Positions 1-9,222 of a stretch of 64,000 bases of DNA are shown piece after piece. The DNA lies in the NCBI GenBank assembly GCA_015075365.1, contig JABTUN010000001.1, positions 2,108,001 through 2,172,000 of the forward strand, in the 5' to 3' direction. The translations under genes were made by a program, and so were the position numbers. The DNA is from Verrucomicrobiaceae bacterium. Its GTDB lineage: Bacteria > Verrucomicrobiota > Verrucomicrobiia > Verrucomicrobiales > Verrucomicrobiaceae. Below the pieces are notes generated by a model. That model searched no databases and was not told the DNA's origin. It saw only the letters and a list, made by a program, of their open reading frames with translations. How positions within the stretch are numbered: the first letter of the stretch is position 1; each line of letters starts with the position of its first letter.

Positions 1-1380
1 ATCGGGCAGCGGTGTGCGGGCGGTCTGGAGATAACGGCCGATCTTCGCGGCGATGTCTGGATGCTTGTCCGCGACGTTGGTTTCCTCCGCCACGTCGTTT
101 TGCTGGTCAAAGAGCTGCACGGGCGCGTCCGGGCCGCCCATGCGGATGCCTTTCCAACGGCCTTGATACAGCGCGGCCTGCTTGAAGCCGCCCTCGTGAA
201 ACTCCCAGTAGAGAAACTCGTGCTTCTTCTGCTCGTCCGCCTTGCCGGTGAGCACAGGAACGAGGCTGATGCCGTCCGTCTTCTCCGGCGCGGGCGCTCC
301 GGCGAGTTCCGCGGCGGTGAGCATGAAGTCGGGGAAGTAGCCGGTGTGCGCGGACTCGCCCGGTTTCACCCTGCCCGGCCACCAGGCGATGAAGGGCACG
401 CGGATGCCGCCGTCGGTGAGGCTGCGCTTGATGCCGGTATAGGGGCCGTTGGGGTCGAAGCGCTCCAGGTCGTGCTTGCTCTCGTTGTGCGGGCCGTTGT
501 CGCTGGTGAAGATGACGAGCGTGTTCTCCGCGAGGCTGAGCGACTTCAGATGTTCCATCATGCGGCCGACGTAGCCGTCGAGGCGCGTGATCATCGCCGC
601 CTGGCCTTTGTCCTGATTCGGCCAATTCTTGTCCGCATAGGGGCCGTAGTCGGGCACATGAGCACCATCACCCAGGATGCGGCCGCGTTCGTTGTTCGCA
701 TGCGGGATCACCATGCTCCAGTAGAGGAAAAAGGGCCGCGCCTTGTTCTCGCTGACGAATTTCAGCGCGTCATCGGTAAAAAGATCGTCCGCGTAATGAA
801 CCGCCTCCGTGGCATAGCCTGCGCCATCCTCGCCGACCGGCACGATGACGTTGGAGAGCGGCTCTTTCGTCTCGTTCCGCCAGAGATAATCCGGGAAGTG
901 GTTGTGCGCGTGATGCTGGCTCAGGTAGCCGTAAAAGTAATCGAAGCCGTGTTTGCGTGGCAGACCGCTCTCCGCCGCGCCGACGTTCCCGAGGCCCCAT
1001 TTGCCGATGAGGGCCGTCTGGTAGCCCGCTTTCTTCAAAACGGATGCCACGGTCACGTCTCCGGGCTTCAAAGCCTGTGCCGCCGGGTTTTGCTGCCCCG
1101 CGTTGCCACGCACGCGGGTGTGGCCATGATGCAGCCCCGTCATGAGCACACAGCGGGAGGGCGCGCACACCGTCGCGCCCGCGTAGAAGTGCGTGAAACG
1201 CAGGCCCTCCTTCGCCATGCGGTCGAGATTCGGCGTGGCGATGACTTTTTGCCCGTAGCAGCCGAGATCGCCCCAGCCCAGGTCATCCGCCATGATCCAG
1301 ATGAGATTCGGCGGCGCTGCGGATGTGGAGAGCAGCTGACAAAGCGTGATGAAGAGAAGGCCAAGCGTGCGGCGGATCAT
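1..1380 (-). CDS. secreted sulfatase, C-terminus cut by window edge
   Basis: Type I sulfatase that would hydrolyse sulfate esters, probably on polysaccharides, outside the cytoplasm. The frame reads from an ATG at 1380 without a stop to base 1, giving 460 codons. The N-terminus is a short signal peptide (about residues 1-21) followed by PNLIWIMADDLGWGD, with the metal-binding Asp pair at 32-33. The formylglycine motif C-A-P-S-R begins at Cys72, and IGKWGLG lies near residue 125. It is the last of three sulfatase genes in one direction, 12 bp after the preceding stop, so an operon is likely. The substrate cannot be told from sequence. The long open frame on the opposite strand is a codon-bias shadow. 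Confidence 0.93.
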   Translation of the reverse strand, partial: MIRRTLGLLFITLCQLLSTSAAPPNLIWIMADDLGWGDLGCYGQKVIATPNLDRMAKEGLRFTHFYAGATVCAPSRCVLMTGLHHGHTRVRGNAGQQNPAAQALKPGDVTVASVLKKAGYQTALIGKWGLGNVGAAESGLPRKHGFDYFYGYLSQHHAHNHFPDYLWRNETKEPLSNVIVPVGEDGAGYATEAVHYADDLFTDDALKFVSENKARPFFLYWSMVIPHANNERGRILGDGAHVPDYGPYADKNWPNQDKGQAAMITRLDGYVGRMMEHLKSLSLAENTLVIFTSDNGPHNESKHDLERFDPNGPYTGIKRSLTDGGIRVPFIAWWPGRVKPGESAHTGYFPDFMLTAAELAGAPAPEKTDGISLVPVLTGKADEQKKHEFLYWEFHEGGFKQAALYQGRWKGIRMGGPDAPVQLFDQQNDVAEETNVADKHPDIAAKIGRYLQTARTPLPD

Positions 1381-1392
1381 GGAGACGGGAGG

Positions 1393-2877
1393 TTATTTGT
1401 TCTTTTTCGCTTTCTTGCCCTTGGCGGCGGGCGGGGGCGGAGGAGGTAGATGGTCATCCGGCTGGTCGGAAAAGCGCCATGGATCATCCAGACGGCGCAT
1501 TTCGCTCAAAAGCAGCTTTTTCATTTCGGTGAGCTTTTCCGCATGCTTGGGATCATCGGCGAGATTGGGCCTTCCATGCTCGGGCAGCAGCTCGTCAGGG
1601 TTTTCGGCGAGGTTGAAGAGCTGCGTGTGCCTTGCCCGGCCGTCGGCGGATTCGTACTGGATGAGTTTCCAGTCCCCCTGCTTCACGCAGCGCATGCCGG
1701 GCTTGGCGCCGCCGGCATAGACCCCGTAGAGCACCTCACGCACGGCTTGTTTTTCACCGGTGAGCACCGGTTTGAAGCTGGTGCCCTCGTTGGTCTCCGG
1801 CGGATTGATGCCGGCGATGTCGCACAGCGTGGCGAGCACGTCGAGGAGGTAAATATTGCCCTCCACGCGACGGCCGGCGGGAATGCCCGGTCCTTTGACG
1901 ATAAAAGGCACGCGCCAGGTGTGCTGGTAGAGGTTCTGTTTTCCCATCAGCCCGTGGCGGCCGATCGAGATGCCGTGGTCGGCGGTGTAGATGATGTAGG
2001 TATTGTCGAGCTCGCCCGTCTCTTCGAGGCGCTTCATCACGCGGCCGATCTGGATGTCGATGTTGTCACTGCATGCGTACTGGCGGCCGATCTCGTTGCG
2101 GATGCTCGCCTCATCGCGCCGCCGCCACACGCCGCTCACGGCGACTTCATCACGCACGTTCATGTCCGTGTTGTCGAAAGGGTGCTTCGGCAGGTAGTTC
2201 GCCGGCAGCGGCGGCTGCAATGAATGCAGGGAGGGCGGGTTTGCGTCGTCGGTGTGGTTTGTGGCGCCATACTTCGCCAGCAGCTCCGGTTTGCCATCGC
2301 GGGTGTCGTGCGGGTGGGAGAAGCCGTAGTAGATGAGAAATGGCTTTGTGTCCTTGGTCGCCGCTCGGTCGTTCAGATAACCGAGCACCTGCTCCGCATG
2401 CCAGGCGCTGCCGCTTTCATCCGTGCCGCCGCGCTTGCCCGCATCGTGGCGCACGGTGAAGAGCTTGTTGGCTGCCTCGTAGCTGTTTCCCATCTTGCAG
2501 GTGCGCATCGTGGCATAGCCGGCACGGTTGAAGACAGCGGGGATCGTCTGCTGCTCCAGTGCGGGCGGGCTTGTCTTTGATCCCCATGGCGAAACTGGCA
2601 GGTGCCACACGGTGCGCCCGCTCATGATCATGTGCCGGGAGGGCGTGCACACCGCGCCTGATGACGATCCCATGTGGTAGGCTCCGTCAAAGACCACGCC
2701 CTGCGCCGCCAGTTTGTCGAGGTTTGGCGTTTCCAGCGTCGAATGCGGATTGTACATCTTCAAATCAAATGGCGACTGGTCGTCCACGAGGATGAAAAGG
2801 ATGTTCGGCCGCTTCTCCGCGGAAACGGGCAGGACAGCAAGGACGAGCAGCAACAAGAAGGCAGGCAATCGGGACAT
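1393..2877 (-). CDS. secreted sulfatase
   Basis: Sulfatase of 494 residues. A clear signal peptide (residues 1-20, ending VSA) is followed by RPNILFILVDDQSP, with the conserved Asp pair. The formylglycine motif C-T-P-S-R begins at Cys77 within AVCTPSRHMIMSG. Downstream, YIIYTADHGISIGRHGLMGK is the expected C-terminal metal and substrate region. The tail is rich in Pro, Lys and Ala. It lies between two other sulfatase genes with 11-12 bp gaps, suggesting cotranscription and joint action on one sulfated glycan. Activation would need a formylglycine-generating enzyme, which is not in this window. Family assignment is firm; substrate unknown. Confidence 0.95.
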   Translation of the reverse strand: MSRLPAFLLLLVLAVLPVSAEKRPNILFILVDDQSPFDLKMYNPHSTLETPNLDKLAAQGVVFDGAYHMGSSSGAVCTPSRHMIMSGRTVWHLPVSPWGSKTSPPALEQQTIPAVFNRAGYATMRTCKMGNSYEAANKLFTVRHDAGKRGGTDESGSAWHAEQVLGYLNDRAATKDTKPFLIYYGFSHPHDTRDGKPELLAKYGATNHTDDANPPSLHSLQPPLPANYLPKHPFDNTDMNVRDEVAVSGVWRRRDEASIRNEIGRQYACSDNIDIQIGRVMKRLEETGELDNTYIIYTADHGISIGRHGLMGKQNLYQHTWRVPFIVKGPGIPAGRRVEGNIYLLDVLATLCDIAGINPPETNEGTSFKPVLTGEKQAVREVLYGVYAGGAKPGMRCVKQGDWKLIQYESADGRARHTQLFNLAENPDELLPEHGRPNLADDPKHAEKLTEMKKLLLSEMRRLDDPWRFSDQPDDHLPPPPPPAAKGKKAKKNK

Positions 2878-2888
2878 GGCTGGGTGGA

Positions 2889-4760
2889 TCAGGGTTGGAG
2901 GGCGGCTTCGAGAGCGAAACGCACGAACATCGCCATCGTATCACCGGATTTCTCGGCCTCGCGCATCGCTCCCAACACCAACTGCATGTCGGCACGCAGA
3001 GGATGCGTTACGGCACCCAGCAGCTCCAAGGCGCGCGCGGCGTGCAGCACGATCTCGCGCGTAGGATCATTCAGGGCGGCCCGCAGCACCGGCAGGGCAG
3101 GCGTGGCGTCACCATGCGCGGCGAGCGCGGTGGCAGCCTCGACGCGCACGACCGGTGATGTGTCCTTCAGGGCGGCGCGCAAGGCGGCGCGGTCCTGCTC
3201 TGCAAGCTGCGAACGAGCACGCAGACCGACCGCCGCCCAGTAGCGCACTGCCGCATCGGCGTCGCGGAGCCACTGGCGCTGGGCGGCCGCCTGGTCATCG
3301 CGTCCGACGGCGTCCGCGGCTTCGAGAAGGCGTGTCAGTGGATAGCGTGCGTCGTCTTGCGCGATGCCGCGGGGCGTTTCGCCCGGCTGGAGGCGCGCCC
3401 AAAGGTCCGGCTCGGTGAAGCAGCCGGCATCACGCGTCTCGAGCTGCCAGCGGCGCAGCCTGGCCCGCATTTGTTTCAGCTCGTCTTGATGCGCGGCGTC
3501 AACGGCGAGGTTGTGGAGCTGCTCTGGATCTGCCTGCGTGTCGTAGAGCTCCTCCAACGGCCGCCTTGGCGACGCATACATCCGCGCCCCGCCTTCGAGT
3601 TTGTTCTCCGCGGCGAGACGCTTCAGTTCGCGGCGGAAGACGGATTGATCCGAATAACCCTCTGGCTGCATCCAGGAGAGATGCGGCATGAAATTGCGGA
3701 TGTAGAGCCAGCGGCCGTCATGCACGCTGCGTGCCATGTCAAAGGCCTCGTCCACGCGGTCGCGGGCGCCGAACGCAAACGCGCGTGGCTTCCCGGCACC
3801 GGCACCGAGAAACGCGGTGCCCTGAAACTGCGCCAGCGTCCTCACACCGCACAGGCTGAGCACCGTCGGCGCAAAGTCCACGAAACTGACGAGCCGGTCC
3901 GTGGCCGATCCAGGTCCCGCAGGCGCCAGATGCGCCCACTTTTTCGGGAACCGCACGATCAAAGGCACCCGCAGCCCGGAATCCTGCAGGCAGCGTTTTC
4001 CGCGTGGCATGCCCATGCCGTGATCGGCGTAGAAAAACACGATCGTGTCCTCCGCCAGCCCGTCTGCGGTGAGCTGGTCGAGGATCTCGCCTGCCTGGCG
4101 GTCCATCAGCGTGATGCAGTCGTGATAGCGCGCCCAGGCCTGCCGTGTGCCCGGCGTGTCCGGGTAAAACGGCGGCGGCGGCATGCGCGCGGGGTCATGA
4201 CGCTCGCCCATGGACAGCCTGGAGCCCACCTCCCGCTCAAACTCCTCCTGCGGCCACGCGCTGGTGCGTGATTGATGCGTGGTCATGAGGTTGAACACGG
4301 CGAAGAAGGGCTGCCCCTCGCGCCTGCCGCGCCAGTGCGCCTTGTTGGAGCTTTCATCCCAGGCGCGGCGGATGAAGTCAGCCTCGCCGCGCAGGTTGTA
4401 GTCGGTCTTCACGTTGTTCGTGCAGTGGTAGCCGGCCTCGCGCAGCGGCACGGTGAAGGGCTGCACCTCCGCCGGCACCGGGAAGGCCGAGCGCAGCCGC
4501 TGCGTGCCGAGCGAGGTGGCATACATGCCGGTGATCAGGCATGAGCGCGAGGGCGAGCACACCGGCGCGGTGGCAAAGGCGCGGTCGTAGCGCACGCCTT
4601 GTTTCGCCAGCTCGTCGAGGCGTGGCGTCAGCGCCTGCGCATCACCGTAGCAGCCCAGGTGCGGGCTCATGTCCTCGGCGGTGAGCCAGAGGATGTTTGG
4701 ACGTTCGGCAGCGGGCGTGAGGCCCGGAATCACAAGACACAGCAGAAGCAGACGAAGCAT
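2889..4760 (-). CDS. secreted sulfatase with C-terminal HEAT-like repeats
   Basis: Sulfatase of 623 residues. I chose the ATG at 4760 because it gives a proper signal peptide (MLRLLLLCLVIPGLTPAA); an upstream TTG at 4790 would put ten unhelpful residues before it. PNILWLTAEDMSPHLGCYG carries the metal site and C-S-P-S-R begins at Cys68. FFYADHGMGMPRGKRCL matches the C-terminal active-site block. After the sulfatase fold (about residue 470) come Ala/Leu-rich helical repeats, for example AAATALAAHGDATPALPVL, typical of HEAT or PBS-lyase repeats and probably a binding module. It is first in the three-gene sulfatase run. Confidence 0.93.
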   Translation of the reverse strand: MLRLLLLCLVIPGLTPAAERPNILWLTAEDMSPHLGCYGDAQALTPRLDELAKQGVRYDRAFATAPVCSPSRSCLITGMYATSLGTQRLRSAFPVPAEVQPFTVPLREAGYHCTNNVKTDYNLRGEADFIRRAWDESSNKAHWRGRREGQPFFAVFNLMTTHQSRTSAWPQEEFEREVGSRLSMGERHDPARMPPPPFYPDTPGTRQAWARYHDCITLMDRQAGEILDQLTADGLAEDTIVFFYADHGMGMPRGKRCLQDSGLRVPLIVRFPKKWAHLAPAGPGSATDRLVSFVDFAPTVLSLCGVRTLAQFQGTAFLGAGAGKPRAFAFGARDRVDEAFDMARSVHDGRWLYIRNFMPHLSWMQPEGYSDQSVFRRELKRLAAENKLEGGARMYASPRRPLEELYDTQADPEQLHNLAVDAAHQDELKQMRARLRRWQLETRDAGCFTEPDLWARLQPGETPRGIAQDDARYPLTRLLEAADAVGRDDQAAAQRQWLRDADAAVRYWAAVGLRARSQLAEQDRAALRAALKDTSPVVRVEAATALAAHGDATPALPVLRAALNDPTREIVLHAARALELLGAVTHPLRADMQLVLGAMREAEKSGDTMAMFVRFALEAALQP

Positions 4761-4821
4761 GGCGCATGACAACGTGCCGCAGGTCCTCAAATTGCCGTTT
4801 CCAGCCGCTTGGGTCCGCCTG

Positions 4822-5607
4822 TCAGCGCAGTCCGATCACCGCCAGCACGGGGCGATGGTCGGAGGCCATCTGCTCCGGCAGCACATCGCTGCTCACAAGG
4901 CTGAAATCCGCTTTCGCTCGGTAGAAGATGTAGTCGATGCGCCACTTGGGGTTCACCGAGGGCGCGGAAGGAGCGCGCGCCTCGTCGATGGCATGCGTCC
5001 AGTGCTGTTCGAGGATGCTGATGGGCTCCTCATCCGGCTTCGCGTTGAAGTCACCGGCCAGGATGGTGCGTGGTGTGCCCTTCGGGTCCGCAAAGAGGGC
5101 ATTGAGGGCCTTCGCCTCCTCCACGCGGTCCTCCGCCACGTTGTGCTGGAAGTGCGTGCTGATGAAGCGCAGCGGTTTGCCATCAGGTGCCTGCACGGTG
5201 ATGACCAGCGCGCCGCGCGGATAGGTCTGTCGCTCCGGCGTGGCCTCGGTGTAGGGCAGCGGCTGGATCAGCTCGTCGAGGATCGGCAGGCGCGTGAGCA
5301 CCGCGTTGCCAAACAAGCCGCCCTCGTAGTGCTGCGTGGGGCCGAAGCGCGCGGTGAGGCCCGTGAGCTCGCCGAGTTTTTGCACTTGATGCACGCGCCC
5401 GGACCGCTTCACGCCCACATCCACCTCCTGCAGCGCCACGAGGTCGGGTTTCGCGGCCTTGATGACCTCGGCGAGGCGCTGGACGTCATACTTGCCATCC
5501 ATGCCCTGGCCGTAATGGATGTTGTAGCAGAGCACGCGCAGCGTATGCGGTGTTTGAGCCGCGGCGGAGAACACGGAGCCAAGTAGAATGAGAGTGGCGA
5601 GCTTCAT
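4822..5607 (-). CDS. secreted endonuclease/exonuclease/phosphatase-family hydrolase
   Basis: A 261-residue protein with a signal peptide (MKLATLILLGSVFSAAAQ) and the EEP fold. Visible motifs are RVLCYNIHYG at the N-terminus, the metal-binding Glu in LVALQEVDVG, AGDFNAKPDEEP (Asp-x-Asn), RIDYIFYR, and the C-terminal SDHRPVLAVI with the catalytic Asp-His pair. The family includes nucleases, sphingomyelinases and inositol-polyphosphate phosphatases; export makes a phosphodiesterase or phosphatase role outside the cytoplasm likely, but the substrate cannot be assigned. It lies 61 bp upstream of the sulfatase run in the same direction and 14 bp after the lactonase gene, so it may share a transcript with one or both. 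Confidence 0.85.
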   Translation of the reverse strand: MKLATLILLGSVFSAAAQTPHTLRVLCYNIHYGQGMDGKYDVQRLAEVIKAAKPDLVALQEVDVGVKRSGRVHQVQKLGELTGLTARFGPTQHYEGGLFGNAVLTRLPILDELIQPLPYTEATPERQTYPRGALVITVQAPDGKPLRFISTHFQHNVAEDRVEEAKALNALFADPKGTPRTILAGDFNAKPDEEPISILEQHWTHAIDEARAPSAPSVNPKWRIDYIFYRAKADFSLVSSDVLPEQMASDHRPVLAVIGLR

Positions 5608-5621
5608 GGGATGAGATGTTT

Positions 5622-6680
5622 TCAGTCAAATTTCACACTCGTCACCCATGCGGGGCCTTTGCCGCAGTCGTAAGATTTGAGCGGGGTGAGAGCACCGGTT
5701 CCGGCGTGGCGGCGGAAGACGATGAGCCGGTGCGAGCCTTCACCGGCGGAGACCAGAAACTGATCGCCGGGCACAAGACAGAACGAACGCGGCGTCTTCT
5801 CTGTCGGCGTCTGGCCGTTTGGTGTGAGCTCGCCGGTTTGCAGGTTCACGGTGAACACCGCGAGGCTGTCGTGGCCGCGGTTTGAGGCATAGACGAAACA
5901 TCCGTCGGCACTGACATGGATGTCGGCGCAGGAGCCTTTGTCCCGCCAGTCCTCCGGCACGGTGGGCACGCTCCGGCGCGCTTTGAGCGTGCCTTTCTTC
6001 GCGTCGTAATCGCACAGCGTCACGCTTTTGCCCTGCTCATTGACGAAGTAGGCCCATTTACCGCTCGGGTGGAACTGCATGTGCCGCGGCCCCTCGCCCA
6101 CACCACCGGGCAGATGCGGCGGTGTGTTCCGCGTTAACGTGCCGGCCTGTGCGTCAAAGCGAAGCTGCTCCACCTTGTTCAGTTCACCCACATGCGGGAC
6201 AAAGGCAAAGCGGTTTGCTGGATCTAGCTGGATGCAGTGCGCCTTCTTGCCCGTTTCGAGGGTGGCAACGGGCAATCCAGTCACACGCCCCTCCTTGATC
6301 GCCGACAAGCCGACCACGCCCTCGCTGTAGGACGCCGCGAGCAGCCAGCGGCCGGTTTGGTCCGCGAAAACATAGGCTGCGTTGAATCCAGCATCCGCGT
6401 AGGTGGGATTCGACAGCGCTCCGGTCTTTGCATCGACATCCAGCGTGGCAAACTGCTTCGCCGAGCGCACTGAAGCATACAGATGCCTGCGATCCGGGCT
6501 GATCGCGAGACTCCCCGGTGCGCCTGGCAGCCTGGCCTCGCCCAGACGCGTCAGTTCCCCTGATGATTCATCCAGGGACCACACCGCGACGCACTTCTCG
6601 CCGCTTTCGGAGACATAAACGATGGTCGGTCCGGCAATAGCAACGGAGGCGAGGCAGAAGAAGGCGAAAATGCGTTTCAT
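5622..6680 (-). CDS. secreted lactonase-family seven-bladed beta-propeller protein
   Basis: Resembles the 6-phosphogluconolactonase (YbhE/Pgl) propeller family, 352 residues. The ATG at 6680 is preferred because it opens a signal peptide (MKRIFAFFCLASVAIAG); upstream in-frame starts would bury it. Propeller signatures include LGEARLPGAPGSLAISPDRRHLYASVRS, GEGPRHMQFHPSGKWAYFVNE and ADIHVSADGCFVYASNRGHDSLAVF (shown in parts here), and the end GKGPAWVTSVKF. The presence of a signal peptide argues against a role in the cytoplasmic pentose phosphate pathway; a periplasmic sugar-lactone hydrolase is more likely. It sits 14 bp upstream of the EEP-family gene. Confidence 0.82.
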   Translation of the reverse strand: MKRIFAFFCLASVAIAGPTIVYVSESGEKCVAVWSLDESSGELTRLGEARLPGAPGSLAISPDRRHLYASVRSAKQFATLDVDAKTGALSNPTYADAGFNAAYVFADQTGRWLLAASYSEGVVGLSAIKEGRVTGLPVATLETGKKAHCIQLDPANRFAFVPHVGELNKVEQLRFDAQAGTLTRNTPPHLPGGVGEGPRHMQFHPSGKWAYFVNEQGKSVTLCDYDAKKGTLKARRSVPTVPEDWRDKGSCADIHVSADGCFVYASNRGHDSLAVFTVNLQTGELTPNGQTPTEKTPRSFCLVPGDQFLVSAGEGSHRLIVFRRHAGTGALTPLKSYDCGKGPAWVTSVKFD

Positions 6681-6830
6681 GATGATTGGCACCATGCTCA
6701 AACGGCAGACGAGAAGAATTGTCATCACCCGTTTGCCGGCCATGGCTGTTGCGTCCGTGCCTTGACCGACTCCTCCGCCTTTCAAAAGGCGCCAAGACCG
6801 GCTGCTGTGTTGCCTGAAATGCGGGCACCG

Positions 6831-7592
6831 TCATTTTGCGATCTGTTGAGCCTGTACCTTCTCCAGATACTCGCTCGGGGTCATGAAGACGACATTTTTG
6901 GATTTCAGGAAGTCGATGATCTTCGTGAAGCCGGTCCAGCGTTCGTCGTTCCACTGCTCGGGATGGCCTTGGAGCACGAGGACGTCTTTCTGCGCGGCGT
7001 GCTTCTCGTAGAAGGCGATGAATTTGTCCGCGTCGGGCACGAAGGTCGGATTCTCGAGGGCCATGACGCGTGGGATGCTCAGGCGCGTGAAGAATTTCGG
7101 CTTCGCGGGGCCGTAGAGCCAGATTTTGACCTCGGGCACGCCTTCCATCGCCTCGTCGGTCGCGTCGGTGGTGCCGCTCCAGTGCGGACCGAAGGCGGGA
7201 AGGCCGAAGCCGAGCTTCTCCTTCGCGAGACGCTCGCCTTTGGCCAAAACCGCGCGTTGCTCGGTCGCGCTGCCGTTCTCGAACTCGCCGGTGTCGCTCG
7301 CGCCGCGCATCTTGTAGCCGTGCATCCAGAGTTCGATGCGTCCGGCGGCCTGCACGTCCTTCAGCCACTGAAAATACATCGGGTTGTCCTTCTCCAGCGA
7401 TTCGGTGATGACGCCGAAGGAGCCTTTGATGCCCTGCGCGATGAGATAATCGTGCACCTTCTGCCAGCGATCCGACACCGGCTTTGTGCCGACACGCCGC
7501 GCGATCACATCGTCGAGCTTCAAAAGAATGATCTGCTGTGCGTGAGCAGCGGTGACGGCGAAAAAGCAGGCGGCGAGGATGAGTCGGAGCAT
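6831..7592 (-). CDS. secreted polysaccharide-deacetylase-like (NodB/DUF2334-type) protein
   Basis: About 253 residues. The start at 7592 gives the signal peptide MLRLILAACFFAVTAAHA; an ATG nine bases upstream (7601) is equally possible. After cleavage comes IILLKLDDV, the aspartate-bearing strand of NodB-like deacetylases, then KGSFGVITES, ELWMHGYKM with a candidate metal His, and VLVLQGHPEQWND. The overall pattern fits the barrel of the polysaccharide deacetylase superfamily, but the canonical HxxxH motif is not obvious, so activity is uncertain. It is divergent from the esterase gene at 7681, leaving 88 bp for two promoters. Confidence 0.68.
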   Translation of the reverse strand: MLRLILAACFFAVTAAHAQQIILLKLDDVIARRVGTKPVSDRWQKVHDYLIAQGIKGSFGVITESLEKDNPMYFQWLKDVQAAGRIELWMHGYKMRGASDTGEFENGSATEQRAVLAKGERLAKEKLGFGLPAFGPHWSGTTDATDEAMEGVPEVKIWLYGPAKPKFFTRLSIPRVMALENPTFVPDADKFIAFYEKHAAQKDVLVLQGHPEQWNDERWTGFTKIIDFLKSKNVVFMTPSEYLEKVQAQQIAK

Positions 7593-7680
7593 GGCGGGCA
7601 TTGCACGGACTTCACGGCTGCTGTCAACACGACGCATGGAAATAGAGGCCGCGCTGCGGCGTTTCACCCAGCGCACACCC

Positions 7681-8706
7681 ATGAAACGCTACCTTCTCTC
7701 ACTCGCTCTCATCACCGGGCTGCACGCTGCTGAAACCTACACCGAAAAACCCGGCAAGGACGGCGATGGTGCTTTTGAGGTCGGGCCGGAGTATCGCATT
7801 GACCCGGATCTGACGGACAAGGGCAATCCGAAGGGGCGAAAGTTCGAGTTCATGATGAAGCTGGCGGACAGCAATATCTTCGACGGCAAGGACAAGACGC
7901 TGGAGCCGGACAAGAAGAAAGTGAACACCGAGCGGAAGATCACGGTGTATGTGCCTGCGGCTTACCAGGATGGCGCGAAGGCTCCGCTGCTTATCATCCA
8001 CGACGGACCGGGCCCGTTGAAGCTCATCAGCAACGCGCTCGACAATCTCACGATCTCGAAGGACGCAAAGCGCAAGCTGCCGGCTTTTGTGTGCATCGCG
8101 GTGCAGAATGGCGGCAACGACGGCAAGAACAGCCAGCGCGGCCTGGAGTATGACACAATGTCCGACCGCCTCGCTCGCTTCATTCACGACGAGGTGCTGC
8201 CCGACGTGCTCAGCAATGCCGAGATCCGCGCCGCGTATCCGAAGTTCGCGCTTACGGAGAACCCGTGGGGCCGTGCGGTGATGGGTTGCAGCTCCGGCGG
8301 GGCCGCGGCGCTGACGATGGGCTGGTTTCGTCCAGATTGGTTCCGCCGCATCATCGCCTACTCCGGCACCTTCGTGGACCAGCAGGACGACGATGCGCCC
8401 GAGGAGTCCAAATATCCGCTCGGCGCGTGGGAGTATCACTCCGGCATGAAATTGATTGAAACGAGCGAGCTGAAGCCGCTGCGCATCTTCACCCACGTCT
8501 CCGAGAACGACATCCGGGCCAACGATCCCGAGGAAACCTACCACAACTGGGTCATGGCCGGCATGCGCACGAACATCGCCCTCGACCAGAAAGGCTACCA
8601 CCACCGCTACGTCTTCAGCAAAAAGACCGGCCACTGCGACAAACGTGTCTTCGAGCACACGCTGGCCGACACCCTCGTGTGGCTGTGGCGCGGGTGGGAG
8701 GGGTGA
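7681..8706 (+). CDS. secreted esterase, enterochelin-esterase/acetyl-xylan-esterase-like
   Basis: Alpha/beta hydrolase of the putative-esterase family (PF00756), 341 residues. The ATG at 7681 opens a signal peptide (MKRYLLSLALITGLHAAE). The family block TVYVPAAYQDGAKAPLLIIHDG is followed by the nucleophile elbow G-C-S-S-G in AVMGCSSGGAAALTMG and by the family's GWFRPDWFRRIIAYSGTF (seen in parts). A late Asp (SENDI) and His (KTGHCDK) could complete the triad. Likely role is de-esterification of plant or algal polysaccharides or feruloyl esters; an enterochelin substrate is less likely given the sulfatase and sialidase neighbours. It is transcribed away from the deacetylase-like gene. Confidence 0.85.
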   Translation: MKRYLLSLALITGLHAAETYTEKPGKDGDGAFEVGPEYRIDPDLTDKGNPKGRKFEFMMKLADSNIFDGKDKTLEPDKKKVNTERKITVYVPAAYQDGAKAPLLIIHDGPGPLKLISNALDNLTISKDAKRKLPAFVCIAVQNGGNDGKNSQRGLEYDTMSDRLARFIHDEVLPDVLSNAEIRAAYPKFALTENPWGRAVMGCSSGGAAALTMGWFRPDWFRRIIAYSGTFVDQQDDDAPEESKYPLGAWEYHSGMKLIETSELKPLRIFTHVSENDIRANDPEETYHNWVMAGMRTNIALDQKGYHHRYVFSKKTGHCDKRVFEHTLADTLVWLWRGWEG

Positions 8707-8757
8707 GGCAAGAAACTTGACCCGAATGCAGGATTCGGTCTGCTCTCCTTACCTGTA

Positions 8758-9033
8758 ATGAAACCGCCTGACGAGAAGTATGAAATCCAGGATGGCTACT
8801 ACGTCCTGATCATCGTGCAGAACGGCAAGGTGATCCACTTCACGCCGAATGTGAGCTTGTCGCACGCTGACTTCGTCAAACGCACCGTCGGCACGTTGCC
8901 CTCCGATGCCTGGGTCGGCTCCGCGACGAAGAATGACGGCTACCTCACCGCCATCAACTCCTACACGTTCTATCAAAACCAGCTCCCAGCACCGCCGGAG
9001 ATCCAAAGCGTGGTGAAGGCGCAGTTTTGTTGA
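8758..9033 (+). CDS. small hypothetical protein
   Basis: A 91-residue protein I do not recognise. It begins MKPPDEKYEIQDGYYVLIIV and continues with alternating hydrophobic and polar residues (GKVIHFTPNVSLSHADFVK), suggesting a small mixed alpha/beta domain. There is no signal peptide or membrane segment. It follows the esterase stop by 51 bp on the same strand. Amino-acid use is protein-like (many Tyr, Val and Lys, few Arg/Pro runs), which favours this frame over the opposite-strand one at 8749-9006. Confidence 0.55.
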   Translation: MKPPDEKYEIQDGYYVLIIVQNGKVIHFTPNVSLSHADFVKRTVGTLPSDAWVGSATKNDGYLTAINSYTFYQNQLPAPPEIQSVVKAQFC

Positions 9034-9222
9034 GGCGTGATCGAGTTGGAGCGTGGTTCACCATCGTTGCTTCGCGTGAGCGGTGACGATGGGATTGTTG
9101 ACGATGCCGGTGATGCCCTCTGCTGAGGCTTCGATTAGCAATCGAAGTTACAGCTTGTTCGGCACCACCTTCGTCCACGGGATTCAGACCTCTGGGGTGT
9201 GTTGCTGAACTCGTTCAGGCGG

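Noticed and set aside
7593..7680. Promoter with a perfect TTGACA (minus strand, plus 7622-7627) for the deacetylase-like gene.
   Set aside because: The -10 element (GCAATG) is poor and it would place transcription start at the start codon.
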